Positions 10,016 to 21,209 of a stretch of 64,000 nt of DNA are shown here, piece after piece. Each line of letters begins with the position of its first letter. Position 1 is the first letter of the stretch. Position numbers and translations under genes: made by a program. The DNA is from Prosopocoilus inquinatus (Eukaryota; Arthropoda; Insecta; Coleoptera; Lucanidae), in NCBI GenBank assembly GCA_036172665.1, contig CM069876.1:35433001-35497000 (forward strand), in the 5' to 3' direction. Below the pieces are notes generated by a model. It had not been told where the DNA came from. It made no database searches and worked only from the letters and a program-made list of their open reading frames with translations.

Positions 10016-10544
10016 CTGCATGCATGTCGCTTCTAAGCTGGTAGGTGTAACGTCAAAATTAATATTGAAATATCAAAATATCATTTCCTTCTTAAAAGTG
10101 ATTTGCATTAATAGTTTTTTCAAAACTACATTTTTCCACAAACTACTAAAAAATGCCCTTTTCAATTCAAGATTTTTTGGAGGAATTCCGTGTCCAGTTT
10201 CCAGAAATTGTTATTGATTATAACCAATTTCTAGAGTGTTTAAATCGAAGTGTGGTATTATTTCGACAAACTGGATCTTTAACAAGAAAAAAGGAAGTGG
10301 AAAGCCAAAGAAACGTACTTCAGAAGTTATTATGAAAATGCTATTAATGGAATTAAAAAAAAAGGATTATTTAAATGTTACCAAGAATGGGGTGAGCATA
10401 TTCAGCATATTTTATAACAAACCTTTTTAAATTTGATGTCCTTTTTCAAATCAAATCACTTTAACAAGGAAATGATAATTGAGCGTCAATTTTGACGTTA
10501 CACCTGACAGCTTAGAAGTTGGACTTAAAAATGACATGCATGCA
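10016..10544. mobile_element. Element with CTGCATGCATGTC tips carrying a transposase remnant
   Basis: Left CTGCATGCATGTC...TTCTAAGCTG...GGTGTAACGTCAAAATT and right inverse (about 10478-10544) make imperfect TIRs of about 50 bp; the right one has about 17 extra bases. The right terminus plus outer flank recurs, diverged, at about 22500-22640. Inside is the broken transposase-like reading frame at 10153. Confidence 0.55.
10153..10371 (+). pseudogene. Transposase N-terminal HTH fragment, frameshifted
   Basis: The first 47 codons read a helix-turn-helix-like region: FLEEF and FPEI near the start, then VVLFRQTGSLTRKK. At the A-run near 10290 the frame breaks; the next frame continues with KKGSGKPKKRTSEVI. 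The composite pattern, F(R/K)xTGSxxxKKxSG(K/R)PxxRT, is the hallmark of the N-terminal HTH domain (DUF4817-type) of insect DDE transposons and related host-domesticated genes. Only this domain remains, roughly 70 codons, with no catalytic core. It sits between inverted termini, so it is a transposon relic. The start at 10153 is the first ATG in frame; the family's true start is uncertain. Confidence 0.55.
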
Positions 10545-10584
10545 GCAGACCACAACCTACTTGACCAGATTTTTAAATAGACGC

Positions 10585-11083
10585 TCGTTACTTACGGTCC
10601 TTGGAAACAAAGTAAATGTAAACTTTTTATGTCTTTTAAAACTAATATGGAAAGAGAAATTACAATTTGTTTGTACCTCTTTTTTAATTTGTTCGGCAAT
10701 TACGAACCGCAGCTTCTTGAATTGCACTAGATTTTAATTTATTACTTAAACTTGTAATTACTTGCAGTAAAGTTAATTGAAATTGTAAGCGTTTTGACGG
10801 ACCAGCTGATCGGAGCGGTGCTGAGTTACGTCGTTCCGAGTAGGAACGACATAACTAAAAAATCCAGTAAAGCACTGACCCTGGCCTACTTCGGCTGCGG
10901 GTCGTAATTGAAGAGGCGCCCGCGTTCCACTTTTAGCTATGCCAGCAGTTCTCAAACGGTTTAGTGAAAATGTGCCACTGAATTTTTCTCGAAAACTATT
11001 ACATTTATGTTAAGAACATATGAGTTCAATCGTTGCCATTCATGGTGATATATTGCAGGTTTAAATATTTGCACACAGTAAAA
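10585..11083 (+). repeat. Truncated copy of the 915-bp ATTTGCACACAG element
   Basis: Nearly the whole stretch recurs in reverse complement at 61312-61790, ending at the same TIR, ATTTGCACACAGTAAAA (11067-11083). About 430 bp of the full element, including its other TIR, are missing here. The minus-strand open frame 10773-10955 is not kept intact in the other copy. Confidence 0.85.
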
Positions 11084-11229
11084 GAACAGCGTGTATTGTA
11101 GTGTTGGTATGTAGTACTACAAACCATTTACACTTACTGAAGGTATTTCGTCCATTTTGCGGTACGAGAAATTCACATGATCAGGTTTCAACTCGTTAAC
11201 CTTAAATTCTTTTTCTTTGTTAATTGTAG

Positions 11230-11330
11230 GACTTTATCACTGGTTTTCTGTATCTTCCTGTTTGCTTCATACACTGCTAATCCAGTAGCAAGTATTACCG
11301 TATCACCGGCGACAGTTGCGTCAGTTTTGG
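11230..11330 (+). pseudogene. Possible decayed ionotropic-receptor exon (third membrane segment)
   Basis: A 101-bp block sits between a good acceptor (polypyrimidine tract then TTGTAG) and a strong donor (GG|GTAAGT at 11331). In the open frame it encodes a hydrophobic stretch ending FASYTANPVASITVS. The SYTAN-plus-hydrophobic pattern resembles the third membrane segment of insect ionotropic (glutamate-like) receptors, where YxAN/YSAN is followed by V-x-L-(L)-x-S-P. The next acceptor (TTTCTTTTCTAG, ending near 11426) leads after this splice to a stop within about eight codons, and I found no upstream exon. It could be a decayed gene fragment, a lone exon of a gene outside the window, or chance. 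Confidence 0.25.
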
Positions 11331-12320
11331 GTAAGTCGCACGTATACAGCCGGTACGAAATTGGTCCCGAGACATTGCCCTTGTCCATGTCAAGAAAACT
11401 CGCTGATCAATATTGTTTCTTTTCTAGAGTCTCCCCGATTTAATCTGTAAATCTGTAGATGATGGTTGACTTTGGAATCTAAATTGGTGATTCGGATTCA
11501 GAAGTCTTGTAAACAAGGATTGGTTTCAGTTTCATTAGCAGGAGCTTTTCGAATAGTTTTGACTTCATCAAAGCACGAAGGACTTTGACCTTTTTGAAGA
11601 TGCTGATGTTTGAGATTGCCTGGAACCAGATCACTCGAGCAAAAATCAACAATTTGATTCCTAATGCCCAGTCTTGCATAGCAGTACTCTATTCGTCTTC
11701 ATATGAACACTGAATGAATCTGTCATTAATAAATGCTGATGGATTGTACTCTTTTTCTTTTTACATAATTTGTTTTTCTTTATTTACTCCGTCAATTGAC
11801 CTATAAATGACGTTAAACAAATAGTTCCTTTTGAATTCTGCAAATTTTTTGTTTACGATTGTATGTCCTCCTAATTTTAGTAATCGTCTAATGGGGAATT
11901 GATAAGGTAAGAAATTTTTTTAACAGTTTTGGACTTAGCACGTTCTTTTCCTGGACCCTCCATTTATGTATACGTGATACGAATACGTCTGCGCAATGTT
12001 TGCCCAAGGTGTCTATTGAGTCGACGGACGTGGTGTTATTTTATGAAAAAAATGGGTTTCTTGGATTTCTTAGGACTTCCAGGTTTTTTTTTTGCACTAA
12101 CAATTTCCAAACACCCTGTTTAATCAGTGTAAAAATTAATTAAGCACTCAAATACGCTAATACCCTAGTATTTATAATGTGATTATGAATTGAAACGGTT
12201 GGTTGGAAAAAGGCATAATATGTGACAATTTAGGGGAACACGATTTAATATTATTTTTTTGTAAGTGTGATCAGTGATCAGCACGCATGATTTGATATGG
12301 AAGTGACACTTAATACGTTG
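11331..12320. other. Unassigned, one isolated transposon tip
   Basis: No gene recognised. AAACACCCTGTTTAA near 12110-12124 looks like a lone MITE tip without a found partner. Confidence 0.4.
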
Positions 12321-13316
12321 CTATACCGGGTGTAATCAAATTAGTTTCACATATTAATACTGCAAGTTCCTCGTCATGTAAGAGAATGAATGCCGCAATT
12401 ATCAAAGGTCTAACTCAAAAATAAAAAAAATGACCTACTAAAGGAGCGTTGGTGCATTTGTTTGAGAACTTCTGGTCGATCATGCGTAAAGACATCATAA
12501 AAGTGCTTGATCGCATTTTTAGAAGCTGTAATGTTTTATGTAAATACAATATGAAATTCATAGTGTCCCGGTGGTTGCCCACATGTGCAATTTGATTAAA
12601 GAAGACCATTTTATATCTCACTGATTATAGAATTAAATGTGTTTTATTAGATAATCGACAATAATTAGATCTTAGTATAAATCACATAAACATAAACTTT
12701 ATTCTTTATTGAATAACTAAAGAGTCTTCAATAACAACAAGACTAAATAAATACATAAAATGAACAAGCATTCTACAATCATTTAAGTAAAAGATAGGTT
12801 CCTTGTCAGATACTCCTCGATGTCATTTATTTGTACAGTGTAAGCAAAACAAAATAATCAAACCATAAATGAAGGGACGATGAATACCGACGTGCGCTGT
12901 TTACGATAATTTTTTGAATGTTACCTTAAATGTTTTTATTTCCTAACTTTTACTTATTGTTACACTTTTGCCAGCAGAAAATTAACTTAATTAATCCAGT
13001 AAGTAATGCCACAAACGTGATGGATGTTTATTTTCTTTTGTTATGGAATTGCTGGCGAAGATTTTATTGACCCAGTGCCCTTCATTTCGATGACGCTTTA
13101 TTGCTTTATGTTTTATTTATACTGTAATGTTTTTCTTAGAAAAATACACACACGATCGGTCGGAGGTTCTCAAACAAAAAGACTCCGGGCTCTTGTGGGG
13201 TTTTAATTTCTTACATTTTTCACCAAAACAATTAAGATATGCAGAATTCGTTTTCTTAAGTCATGAAGAACTTACCGTTTTAATATGTGAAACTTATTTG
13301 ATGACACCCTGTATAG
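12321..13316. mobile_element. 996-bp element with about 60-bp TIRs
   Basis: CTATACCGGGTGTAATCAAA at 12321 and the inverse ending CACCCTGTATAG at 13316 pair over about 60 bp. The interior is AT-rich and not palindromic, unlike the neighbouring foldbacks. No transposase frame was found, so non-autonomous. Confidence 0.75.
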
Positions 13317-13739
13317 GCAGCAAATTTGTCATGCACGAAGAGGGTAGGTTCATGTTACATAGATGTGACGTTAGCCAAATCACTTAAGTCCTTTTATATT
13401 ATGTATCTTACTTCAGTTTACGTAACTCATTTATATTAAAAAAATTACAATGATGTTTAGTAATAAATAAAAAAAATATGTATTCTTTTTTATTGTGTGC
13501 TTAGAAAATAAAACGAAAACAAACATGTTTTACATTAGATTGATCGTTTTTCAGCAATGAAAACAGGATCTATGTAAGTTATAAAAAAATAATATAGGAG
13601 TACAAAAGATCAGCGTGACCCTACACATTGTCAGTTGAGTTTCAACCAGTTATATCCTTTTCCAAATAACCGATTCTGTTAAGTAATGACTCAAGTACGG
13701 TAACGCCCTGTATAGTGTCAAGATGTTTTATATAGAAAG

Positions 13740-14030
13740 TCGCGCAACCACTTTCTCTTCTCCCAGAGTACAGAAGAAGCTCTCAGAGAGCAAATTCATT
13801 CTTCGCATAACACCGTTTTATGTTTCGGAAAATATGCCCCCTTTTATATGCGCCATTAGGGCCGCCGCCGTAAAGTGATTGAACTTTCACGTGCTAGCGT
13901 GATAATCAGGATCAACGAGGCCCGAATTTACGACCCCCGCCTTAGTTTCCGATATGAGCTCCATCCTACATTATAATTTAATCGTTTGATATACGAGGCG
14001 ACAGCCGGATTGTTTGGGGATCAACACGCG
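13740..14030. other. Repeat-free, CpG-bearing segment (possible conserved non-coding DNA)
   Basis: Balanced composition with GCCGCCGCCGTAAAG and CACGTGCTAGCGTG-type words, no repeat structure and no long frame. It stands out from the AT-rich transposon matrix. Regulatory function is a guess from composition alone. Confidence 0.3.
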
Positions 14031-15890
14031 AGAAGTAAACTCCAGAAAACTAACAATAAGCTGAAGTATTTAACAAGATTTTCCTTTCAATGTATACATA
14101 AGTAGATATAGTATCCTCATTTTAAATTGGTTTTTATAACCTAAAACTATTTACTACGAAGTTAAATATTGGGTAGGCATTGGATGTGTAAACGATGCCT
14201 TTTTTTACAGTATTTTGACATGTGTGTGTTAAACGAAATGTCATCCATTTTGATTAACGAAACACAAAAGAAGAAGTGACGTTTACACCTCAAAGGCCTA
14301 CTTCATGTTTCATTCTGCAATTAACACGTGTCCCTATATTATGGTCCCTGATGATCTCTGAGAGTAATAAAGAGGTCTTTAATACCCAGGTAAGCCTCCT
14401 TCTCACCCTACCATAAAACTGTTTTAAAACGGGAATGCTATAGGTACAATGAAGATAAGAGAGACAATAGTCTTGCAACGCCAATGTGACTTTAAAGTGA
14501 CAAATTAGTGTTTGTTGTCTAGCGTATAATTTAATAATATCTCATTCAGCGATGCTTAATCCTCAACCCCCCAACTTCGGGCTTTGAACGAACTCCGACA
14601 AGAAACTTCAGGCGTTTGTTCCCCGAAACTTTCCCAAAACTTTTCCGCTTTCGTCGTCTTAAAACGCCTTAATGGTATTGAAATTAATACGGGGAAATTA
14701 ATGGCTCGGTCCTGGGGGGATGTCGAAGATTAGATTACGTACAGCCGCGGATTGATTTTTTTGAATTTGATTTCAGTCGAACATCTGCATGTATGTATAC
14801 AACAAAATTGATTTTACGCTTGCAACGGAAATTGAGTTTTCGTTCTCACCCCGCCATGCCAGCCCCGATTACATCGCGCTGGAATTAGTTTCGGGGTAGT
14901 TTTAGTTTAAAACATTCCTCACTTCGTATATAATTTTGTTATTGTGGGCCAAAACTTTAACAACCAATAATGAATTCTTTGAAATACCAAAAGTAACAGG
15001 GAGAAACAATTTTTTTTCTTTTTTGGTCGTGGAATGGAAACCACGATGTTTCTTAATTATTTCCTTTCAATTCAATTGCGCTCGCAATTTCATGTCGATT
15101 TCCGACTCGTTGTCGTTTACATTAGCTTTAATAAGTTCGTTAATTGCTTTCCAAACTGCACTTCCACCGATAATAACTACCAGTCCAGCTTATTGGCAGG
15201 GCCTGTTTCGCCCCGTTTCCCCCTACACTCTAATTGGAACCTTTTTTCAAACTCCGGGGGATGTTTTGAACATCAAAGTTACCTCGCGTGGGGTGTAGTC
15301 GTGCTATTTTGTTTTCGTTTTGCCGATACGATGAATTAGTTAAATAGCTTCATCTCCAGTATATTATGTTTTATTAATTGAATTCAGAAAATAAAAAAGG
15401 CCAAATCGAAATAAATTTGTTCTTTCTTTTTTGGCACATCTGCATGTTCTTATATTCTTCTCGTCAGTCGCAAACTTGAAACCAAAATGCTAAAAGTTCC
15501 TCTAAAGATGGATTATACGAGTATCTTTCATTTGACAGACTGGATTTGGCTGCAGAGAAGTAATTGCTACTCTCTGAATGCAATAATTACTTTAGCTCCT
15601 AAATAATTAACGAAAACGGTTGCAAGTTAGCGCTGAGACAAATTATCAGCTACCCCGAGTTACAACCCGGATGGAGATGGACTGGATTAAAGTTCAAGGG
15701 CGCCAGGGAGTGAGACCCCAGTTGATTTCTACGCCACTGAAGAACCTCCTCCCAAGGTTCACAGCGTGCGCCAAAATTCTTTCACGAAAACCTTTATACT
15801 GGTGCATTTCAAATAATTAGTCGTCGTAGCAACACAACAGATCGTACTTAAAACGTATATTAAAGCCCCATTCCATAATCGCACTAACGA
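14031..15890. other. Unassigned, mixed composition
   Basis: No recognisable gene or repeat. Sub-blocks at 14560-14900 and 15000-15310 are less AT-rich and repeat-free like 13740-14030. The overlapping frames at 14936-15339 have no recognised domain. Confidence 0.35.
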
Positions 15891-15897
15891 AGACTTT

Positions 15898-16630
15898 AAA
15901 CAGATAAAATAGTGACATCTTACTATCGCTTTTTGACCTGACATTGCAGTAGGATAGACAAATTGAAGCGGGATTTGCTCCTAATAAGTCCCCCATGCAA
16001 GGCGGCCATGCTTGCTGTCAAAGCATAATGAAAGTTTTTAGAAAAATGTTGTGCAAATCGTTTTTGATTGCAGTGAAAACATCGAGCAGCCTCTGTACAG
16101 CTGTTTCAGCCCTGCTTGGGGCTTCTTCAGCAGAGACGTAGCTCGACATTCCCACTGCAAACAAAAACGACTTGTCCAATTTATTCGCAATTGCGATGTA
16201 AGAGTGATAAACAGCCACGTCTCTGCTGAAGAAGCCCCAAGCAGGGCTGAAACAGCTGTACAGAGGCTGCTCGATGTTTTTACTGCAATCAAAAACGATT
16301 TGCACAACATTTTTCTAAAAACTTTCATTATGCTTTGACAGCAAGCATGGCCGCCTTGCATGGGGGACTTATTAGGAGCAAATCCCACTTCAATTTGTCT
16401 ATCCTACTGCAATGTCAGGTCAAAAAGCGATAGTAAGATGTCGCTATTTTATCTGTTTACCACTCTTACATCACAATTGCAAATAAATTGGACAAGTCGT
16501 TTTTGTTTGCAGTGGCAATGTCGAGCTACGTCTCTGCTGAAGAAGCCCCAACCAGGGCTGAAACAGCTGTACAGAGGCTGCTCGAAGTTTTCACTGCAAT
16601 CAAAAACGATTTGTACAACATTTTTCTAGA
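15898..16630. repeat. Three-arm repeat: inverted unit, partial direct unit, direct unit
   Basis: The first unit (15898-16217) is in reverse orientation; a shorter forward copy (16218-16459) pairs with it as a long hairpin; a third forward copy runs from about 16460 to 16630. Frames reading SAEEAP(S/T)RAETAVQRLL are open in all copies, but the differences between copies are mostly amino-acid changing, so I see no sign of protein selection. Overlapping frames on both strands are palindrome artefacts. Confidence 0.85.
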
Positions 16631-16634
16631 AGAC

Positions 16635-16725
16635 TTTAAAATAAAAGTCACAGTCATATGTCCAAAAAGATAGAGAAATGTATTTATTTATACATCAGAT
16701 TGTGACTTTTATTTTAAAGACTCCT
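16635..16725. repeat. Hairpin repeat beside the three-arm unit
   Basis: GACTTTAAAATAAAAGTCAC and its inverse GTGACTTTTATTTTAAAG close a hairpin of about 90 bp. A MITE tip (GAAATCGGCCCTA) follows at about 16739. Confidence 0.7.
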
Positions 16726-17183
16726 TCAGTTCGATTACGAAATCGGCCCTATTCTAATATTTAACTTAAATAATTAAATATAATTTAAATTTAAGTTTAA
16801 ATGTAAGTTAAAATACGTCAAGCGTAAGTTAAATACGCAACGGAGTTCAACGGAAAAAAAATATCTTTCTCAAACTCACCGACATAAAGAAGCAGAGGTG
16901 ATGAATGGATGGCAAAGTGAGGCAAACACAAACTTTTCAATTCGAAATAGTATTACAAAGTAGTAAAACAAGTACAAGGACAACTATGTCAGTTATGTTT
17001 TGTAGATCGGAGACGGGGAATATTTTTCCTACTTATACTATAAATAAAATAACAGTGACAGTTGCAGGTCTAAACGTCACCACAATTAACAGGCCTGAAA
17101 GTGGGTAGTTTAAAACAATGACTTTTCTTCACTTGTTCGAAATAGTGTTCCTTTCTTATGCTCGAAAATTAGGTTCTATCGAG

Positions 17184-18245
17184 TATTCTGCTAATCAACC
17201 GCAGGATACTAACCGTTCCACCCTGACAAGCATTCTGCTGGTCATCTGCAGCGTGTGAACAGCTCCCTTCTAGGGATGCGATAATTCGATGCTTTTATAA
17301 AAAGCCAAACTAGATCCCATATCCGTCAATTTTCTTTAGCTAGATTTTACAAGTATCGATATTTTTTAGGTATCGAATGGTATTGGAACGATGGACGATA
17401 CCTTCGTTTTCACACGTGTGTATCGAGTATTAAAAGTATCGATATATTCAGGAATTGGAAAATATCGCAATCGCCAAATTTATGACAGTAACTCAAACCT
17501 ACTAAAAAAAAATAATGATAATCTCGTTTTTATGCTTCAATTACTCAACGTTTAATGATATGTTTTATTAATAACATTTGCTGCTTTTTTTAAAAAAAAT
17601 CAGTACTGTTGAAAACTTTGAATGCATCGTTACATGCATCATGTGTAAGAAAGTTATTTTAACTACACACATCGGAAACGATTCGTATACAACATTTTTA
17701 ATAATTTTCCATCTTTCGTTCCTAAATTAATAAATAATCTATAATCTATAAGATTTAAGGTTGCATATGGGGGAAAAGGTGAATTGGTGAAAAGTCTATT
17801 AGAAAATAGTGTTAGACAAATTAAATCCTATTTCATACAGATTTTGATGTTTGGCACACCGTTAAAAGCAACAATAAGTCTCGGACTCACTTCAGATTGT
17901 TCTGATAATAACTGTTTTTATAAAATGCACACGCAATCTTAAATTTTACAGGCAGATACTGTTATAACACAACGATACGATATTTGGAAATATAGACACT
18001 TTTCTGTCAAGTATCGTAAGGTATCGATACTAAAAAAGATCTCCTGATACAAAGTATCGATACTGCATCTAAAATATGCATTCCTACTGTCATCTACTGT
18101 ATTCTGCTGGTCAACCGCAGGATATGAACCGTTCCCCTCTTTAGTGTATTCTGATGATCATCTGCGGGATATGAACTATTCCCCTCTCTAGTATATTCTG
18201 CTGGTCATCCGCAGGATATGAACCATTTCCCCTGTGGCGTGATTT
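17184..18245. repeat. 47-bp minisatellite split by an insertion
   Basis: Units recognised by TATTCTGCTGG...CCGCAGGATATGAACC start near 17184, 17231, 18100, 18147 and 18194, each 47 bp apart within a block. The 17271-18086 element separates two units from three. Confidence 0.85.
17271..18086. mobile_element. hAT-like non-autonomous element with ATCGATA motifs
   Basis: Ends TAGGGATGC and GCATTCCTA; the 8-bp flanks CTCCCTTC (17263-17270) and CTGTCATC (18087-18094) agree at 5 of 8 positions. Subterminal TATCGATA/GTATCGATAC motifs are repeated near both ends. The 8-bp slot, TAGGGATG tip and subterminal repeats suggest hAT. No transposase. Its insertion inside a minisatellite marks both boundaries. 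Confidence 0.55.
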
Positions 18246-18419
18246 TCCCGCCAACGTCGTCTGTCTACAACGTCCCGCAGTCGTCTGCGATAACCGAGCC
18301 CACCGCAAGGAACATTCCATGAGGCGACGTTGTTTATTATGTCATATTATATTGTTAAATGTTAAATATCTTTGTTTATTATATTAGAACTTAGACTTTT
18401 ATAATACAACTCCACCGAG

Positions 18420-19900
18420 TTACACCGGAAAGCACAAAAAGGAAGTTACAAAGCATCTGATGAATTCCTTTTAAATCTTCAAAGGATCTTAATAAATTTT
18501 CAGAAACTTAAGAAGACAGCGAGCAAAAGTCTGAACAGAATAGTGTTATCTTATTGAAGGAATTCACGTCACTATAATGAAAGAAAGAAGAAACAAGCCA
18601 AGCAAGAGCAAGTGTAAGCTTAATTTTAATAAATCAGGAAAGAATGTTGAAGTTCCCCAATTAGAGAAAAGTGAAGAATGTTCTTGCTTTTGTTAGATCT
18701 TGTTACATCTACTATCATGTAAATGAGAAGGTATACGGAAAAACAAGAAGGCGTTGTTTACACAACGATGTACGTAACTTCTTTATCATCTGTCAGGTTG
18801 TAACAACTTATGTTTAATATAAAAAAAACTTGAGTCAAAATAGAGTGTGAGCGCAAGTTAAGGTTATTTCGTCTCTACACTATTCATTACGACAGAACAA
18901 ATCTTAAGCATCGCCATTGGCGAGAAGTTTTAGAAAAAAAACCAGTTGAAGCATTTATTGTTTATAAAGATTAATTCCCTGCGCTATTAAGACAAAAGAA
19001 GGAAAAAGTTATGGTCAAATTGCAAACAAATCTATTAGCAGTTTTAAAGCGTCTAGTACTGTCGCGAGCAATAAATTTTGGTCGTCATGATTGTAAAAAA
19101 TTTGAACCTGACCTGTGTTTTGTTAAAAATATCGAGATTTATGACTGAATTTTAAATACTCTTAAAAACTTAGTTCGTTTTCAACATTTTTTTGGTAACA
19201 GAAAGGATATTTATGTCGGAATTTTCAATTTCTAGAATTAGTACTGAGACGAATGAAATTTAATGCTCGCGACTGTACATTCCCTTTAATTCCGCAGAGG
19301 ATCTTCCAACAAATTTCCAGAAGGTCAAGAAGACGGCGATCAAAATAACTATTCAATAATTCAATTCAATAATTATTTCAAGATAATACGTCACAATTAA
19401 GAAGGAAGAAAGAGGTCAAGAAAGAAGAAGTCTAAGCTTACCTTTGAATTGAAAAAGTGTGCTGAAGATCCCCGATCAGAGAGATGTGAAAAAGGCTTTG
19501 ATTCAGAAGAAGACGAAAGATCTTCCAAGAGCGTAGAGGATGCAGGTGGATATCAGAATTAGGAAAATTTGGAAGAACAGGAGGAGAAAATTTTCGCTTT
19601 GGCGTACAAGAAAATAGTAGACTGGGTTGTATATGAATATGACAGTAAACGGGGAATCTTCTAAAGAAAATCTTGAGGTTATTGTCACACCTATTTAGTT
19701 AAGCTTTGAAAAATTCCAGTGGCATGAGGATAAATTATTGGTACCACTGGATCAAATAACTGATGAATAGAAGAATATCCGATTTGAGAATCTTTGATGA
19801 TGTTTCAGCTATAACTGAAAATACTTACCACGTTTAAAGAGTAATTATTAGGAGTATTGTCTTGGGCCTTATCATTGAAAAAGAATTACCTTTCTAATTT
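18420..19900 (+). other. Duplicated, degraded coding-like module
   Basis: Two diverged copies (about 18430-18680 and 19270-19510) share AAAGGATCTT/GAGGATCTTCC, a Lys/Glu-rich stretch and GCTTA followed by an EDE-rich run. The second copy reads an acidic segment FDSEEDERSS before a stop near 19558. It may be a dead transposon or gene tail; I do not recognise the family. Confidence 0.25.
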
Positions 19901-20279
19901 TGTTCCATGTAGCCCCTACTGCCATTTAAAATGAAAAATTTATTTCATAACCCCAAGCCCTACTTGGAACGAAATGATAACAAAATGTATACAGGGCATA
20001 GCGGGAAACGTATATTCCAAACAGCCTCAGCTGATAGGGCCAAAGAAAGGAAACAAAAGCAAAAGCAACAAGACGACTCGTACGAAATACAATGTGTTTG
20101 AATTTCGAAAGGAACGACTGAAAATTTAAGAATCTCATGGAGAAACTGAAAGACCTGAGGTAACAGCATAATTAAGTTAAAAAGAGAAAGTACAACCAAG
20201 TAAAAAAAACACAAAAATTTAAAGCAGACTTGCAAACGAAAATAAAATAATGCACGTTAAGAAGAAGAACCTGTTGCTG

Positions 20280-20620
20280 GAATCAGATAGAATCGATGTT
20301 ATGTTTCAACCGCAACACACGGTGTGTTTTTAATCCGGCTCGTTTGATATAGCCGACGGCTTGGTTTTCCGGAAACTTCGGTCGGGAAGGCGGAAAACAA
20401 ACATCAGCTGTGTTCGTCCCGTGCACATAAATTCAAGTTAATTGGGAGCCCTTTGGCAGGGGACCGCCCCGTTTGAACGTAGGCTTAGTTAGGCTGCATT
20501 ACGTGAAACAATGCCTTTCGAATTTCGAAAGCCGGGGAATAACCGTGTTGTCGGTCGGTTTATCGTTTATGTAATAACGGTCTTAACGGTTTTGAAGGGA
20601 AACTTATTCGATAATAGCCT
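20280..20620. other. Repeat-free, CpG-bearing segment (possible conserved non-coding DNA)
   Basis: GC-richer than its surroundings, no repeat or long frame. Function unknown. Confidence 0.3.
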
Positions 20621-20779
20621 TGGATCGTTTTGTTGATTATTAAGGAGCTCATAATTTTGGAATAAATAAAATATTTCCAAATTCAAAAATAAATTAAACT
20701 TGAAAGGAGCTGTTAGTTTAACGAGGGGTTCCCCGAGGGATTGATATCGATCGAGATCGGTTTTACTCTGGTTTTTTCT

Positions 20780-20888
20780 TAAATAGTTGAGAGTAATAAA
20801 TATGAAATGTTGCCTATACGATGGAGTTTATGAATGAATTTCATTTATAAACTCCAACATCGCAATTTTTGTTTCTCTCAACTATTAA
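20780..20888. repeat. Two-level hairpin
   Basis: Outer AAATAGTTGAGAG/CTCTCAACTATT and inner GATGGAGTTTAT/ATAAACTCCA pair around a central AATGAAT/ATTTCATT. Short palindromic MITE-like sequence. Confidence 0.7.
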
Positions 20889-21209
20889 GGAACACTTTAA
20901 ATAAGATCTTTAACGTATTATATTTATATCTTTCAATTCAATTCATCCAATTTATTAGTGTAAAAATTGTCTGTTATCTGTCATCTTTTAATTAGCTACA
21001 TAATGCGCAAGTCTCATTCTATAGCTAATAACAAGATGACAAAGTTAATATATCCTTCAGGTCTGCCAGTTGTCCACGTGACAATCTCAAATAAATAGTT
21101 ATACACAAATCATTTTAGGCCCGATCTTACCACCGCCCGATAAATAACTTTAATCAACGGTTAATGTCCTCGGACATTGTGTCAATAATGGTTTCGTAGG
21201 ATATTAACC

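Noticed and set aside
16018..16388. Several overlapping 95-116-codon frames on both strands
   Set aside because: They mirror one another because the region is an inverted repeat.
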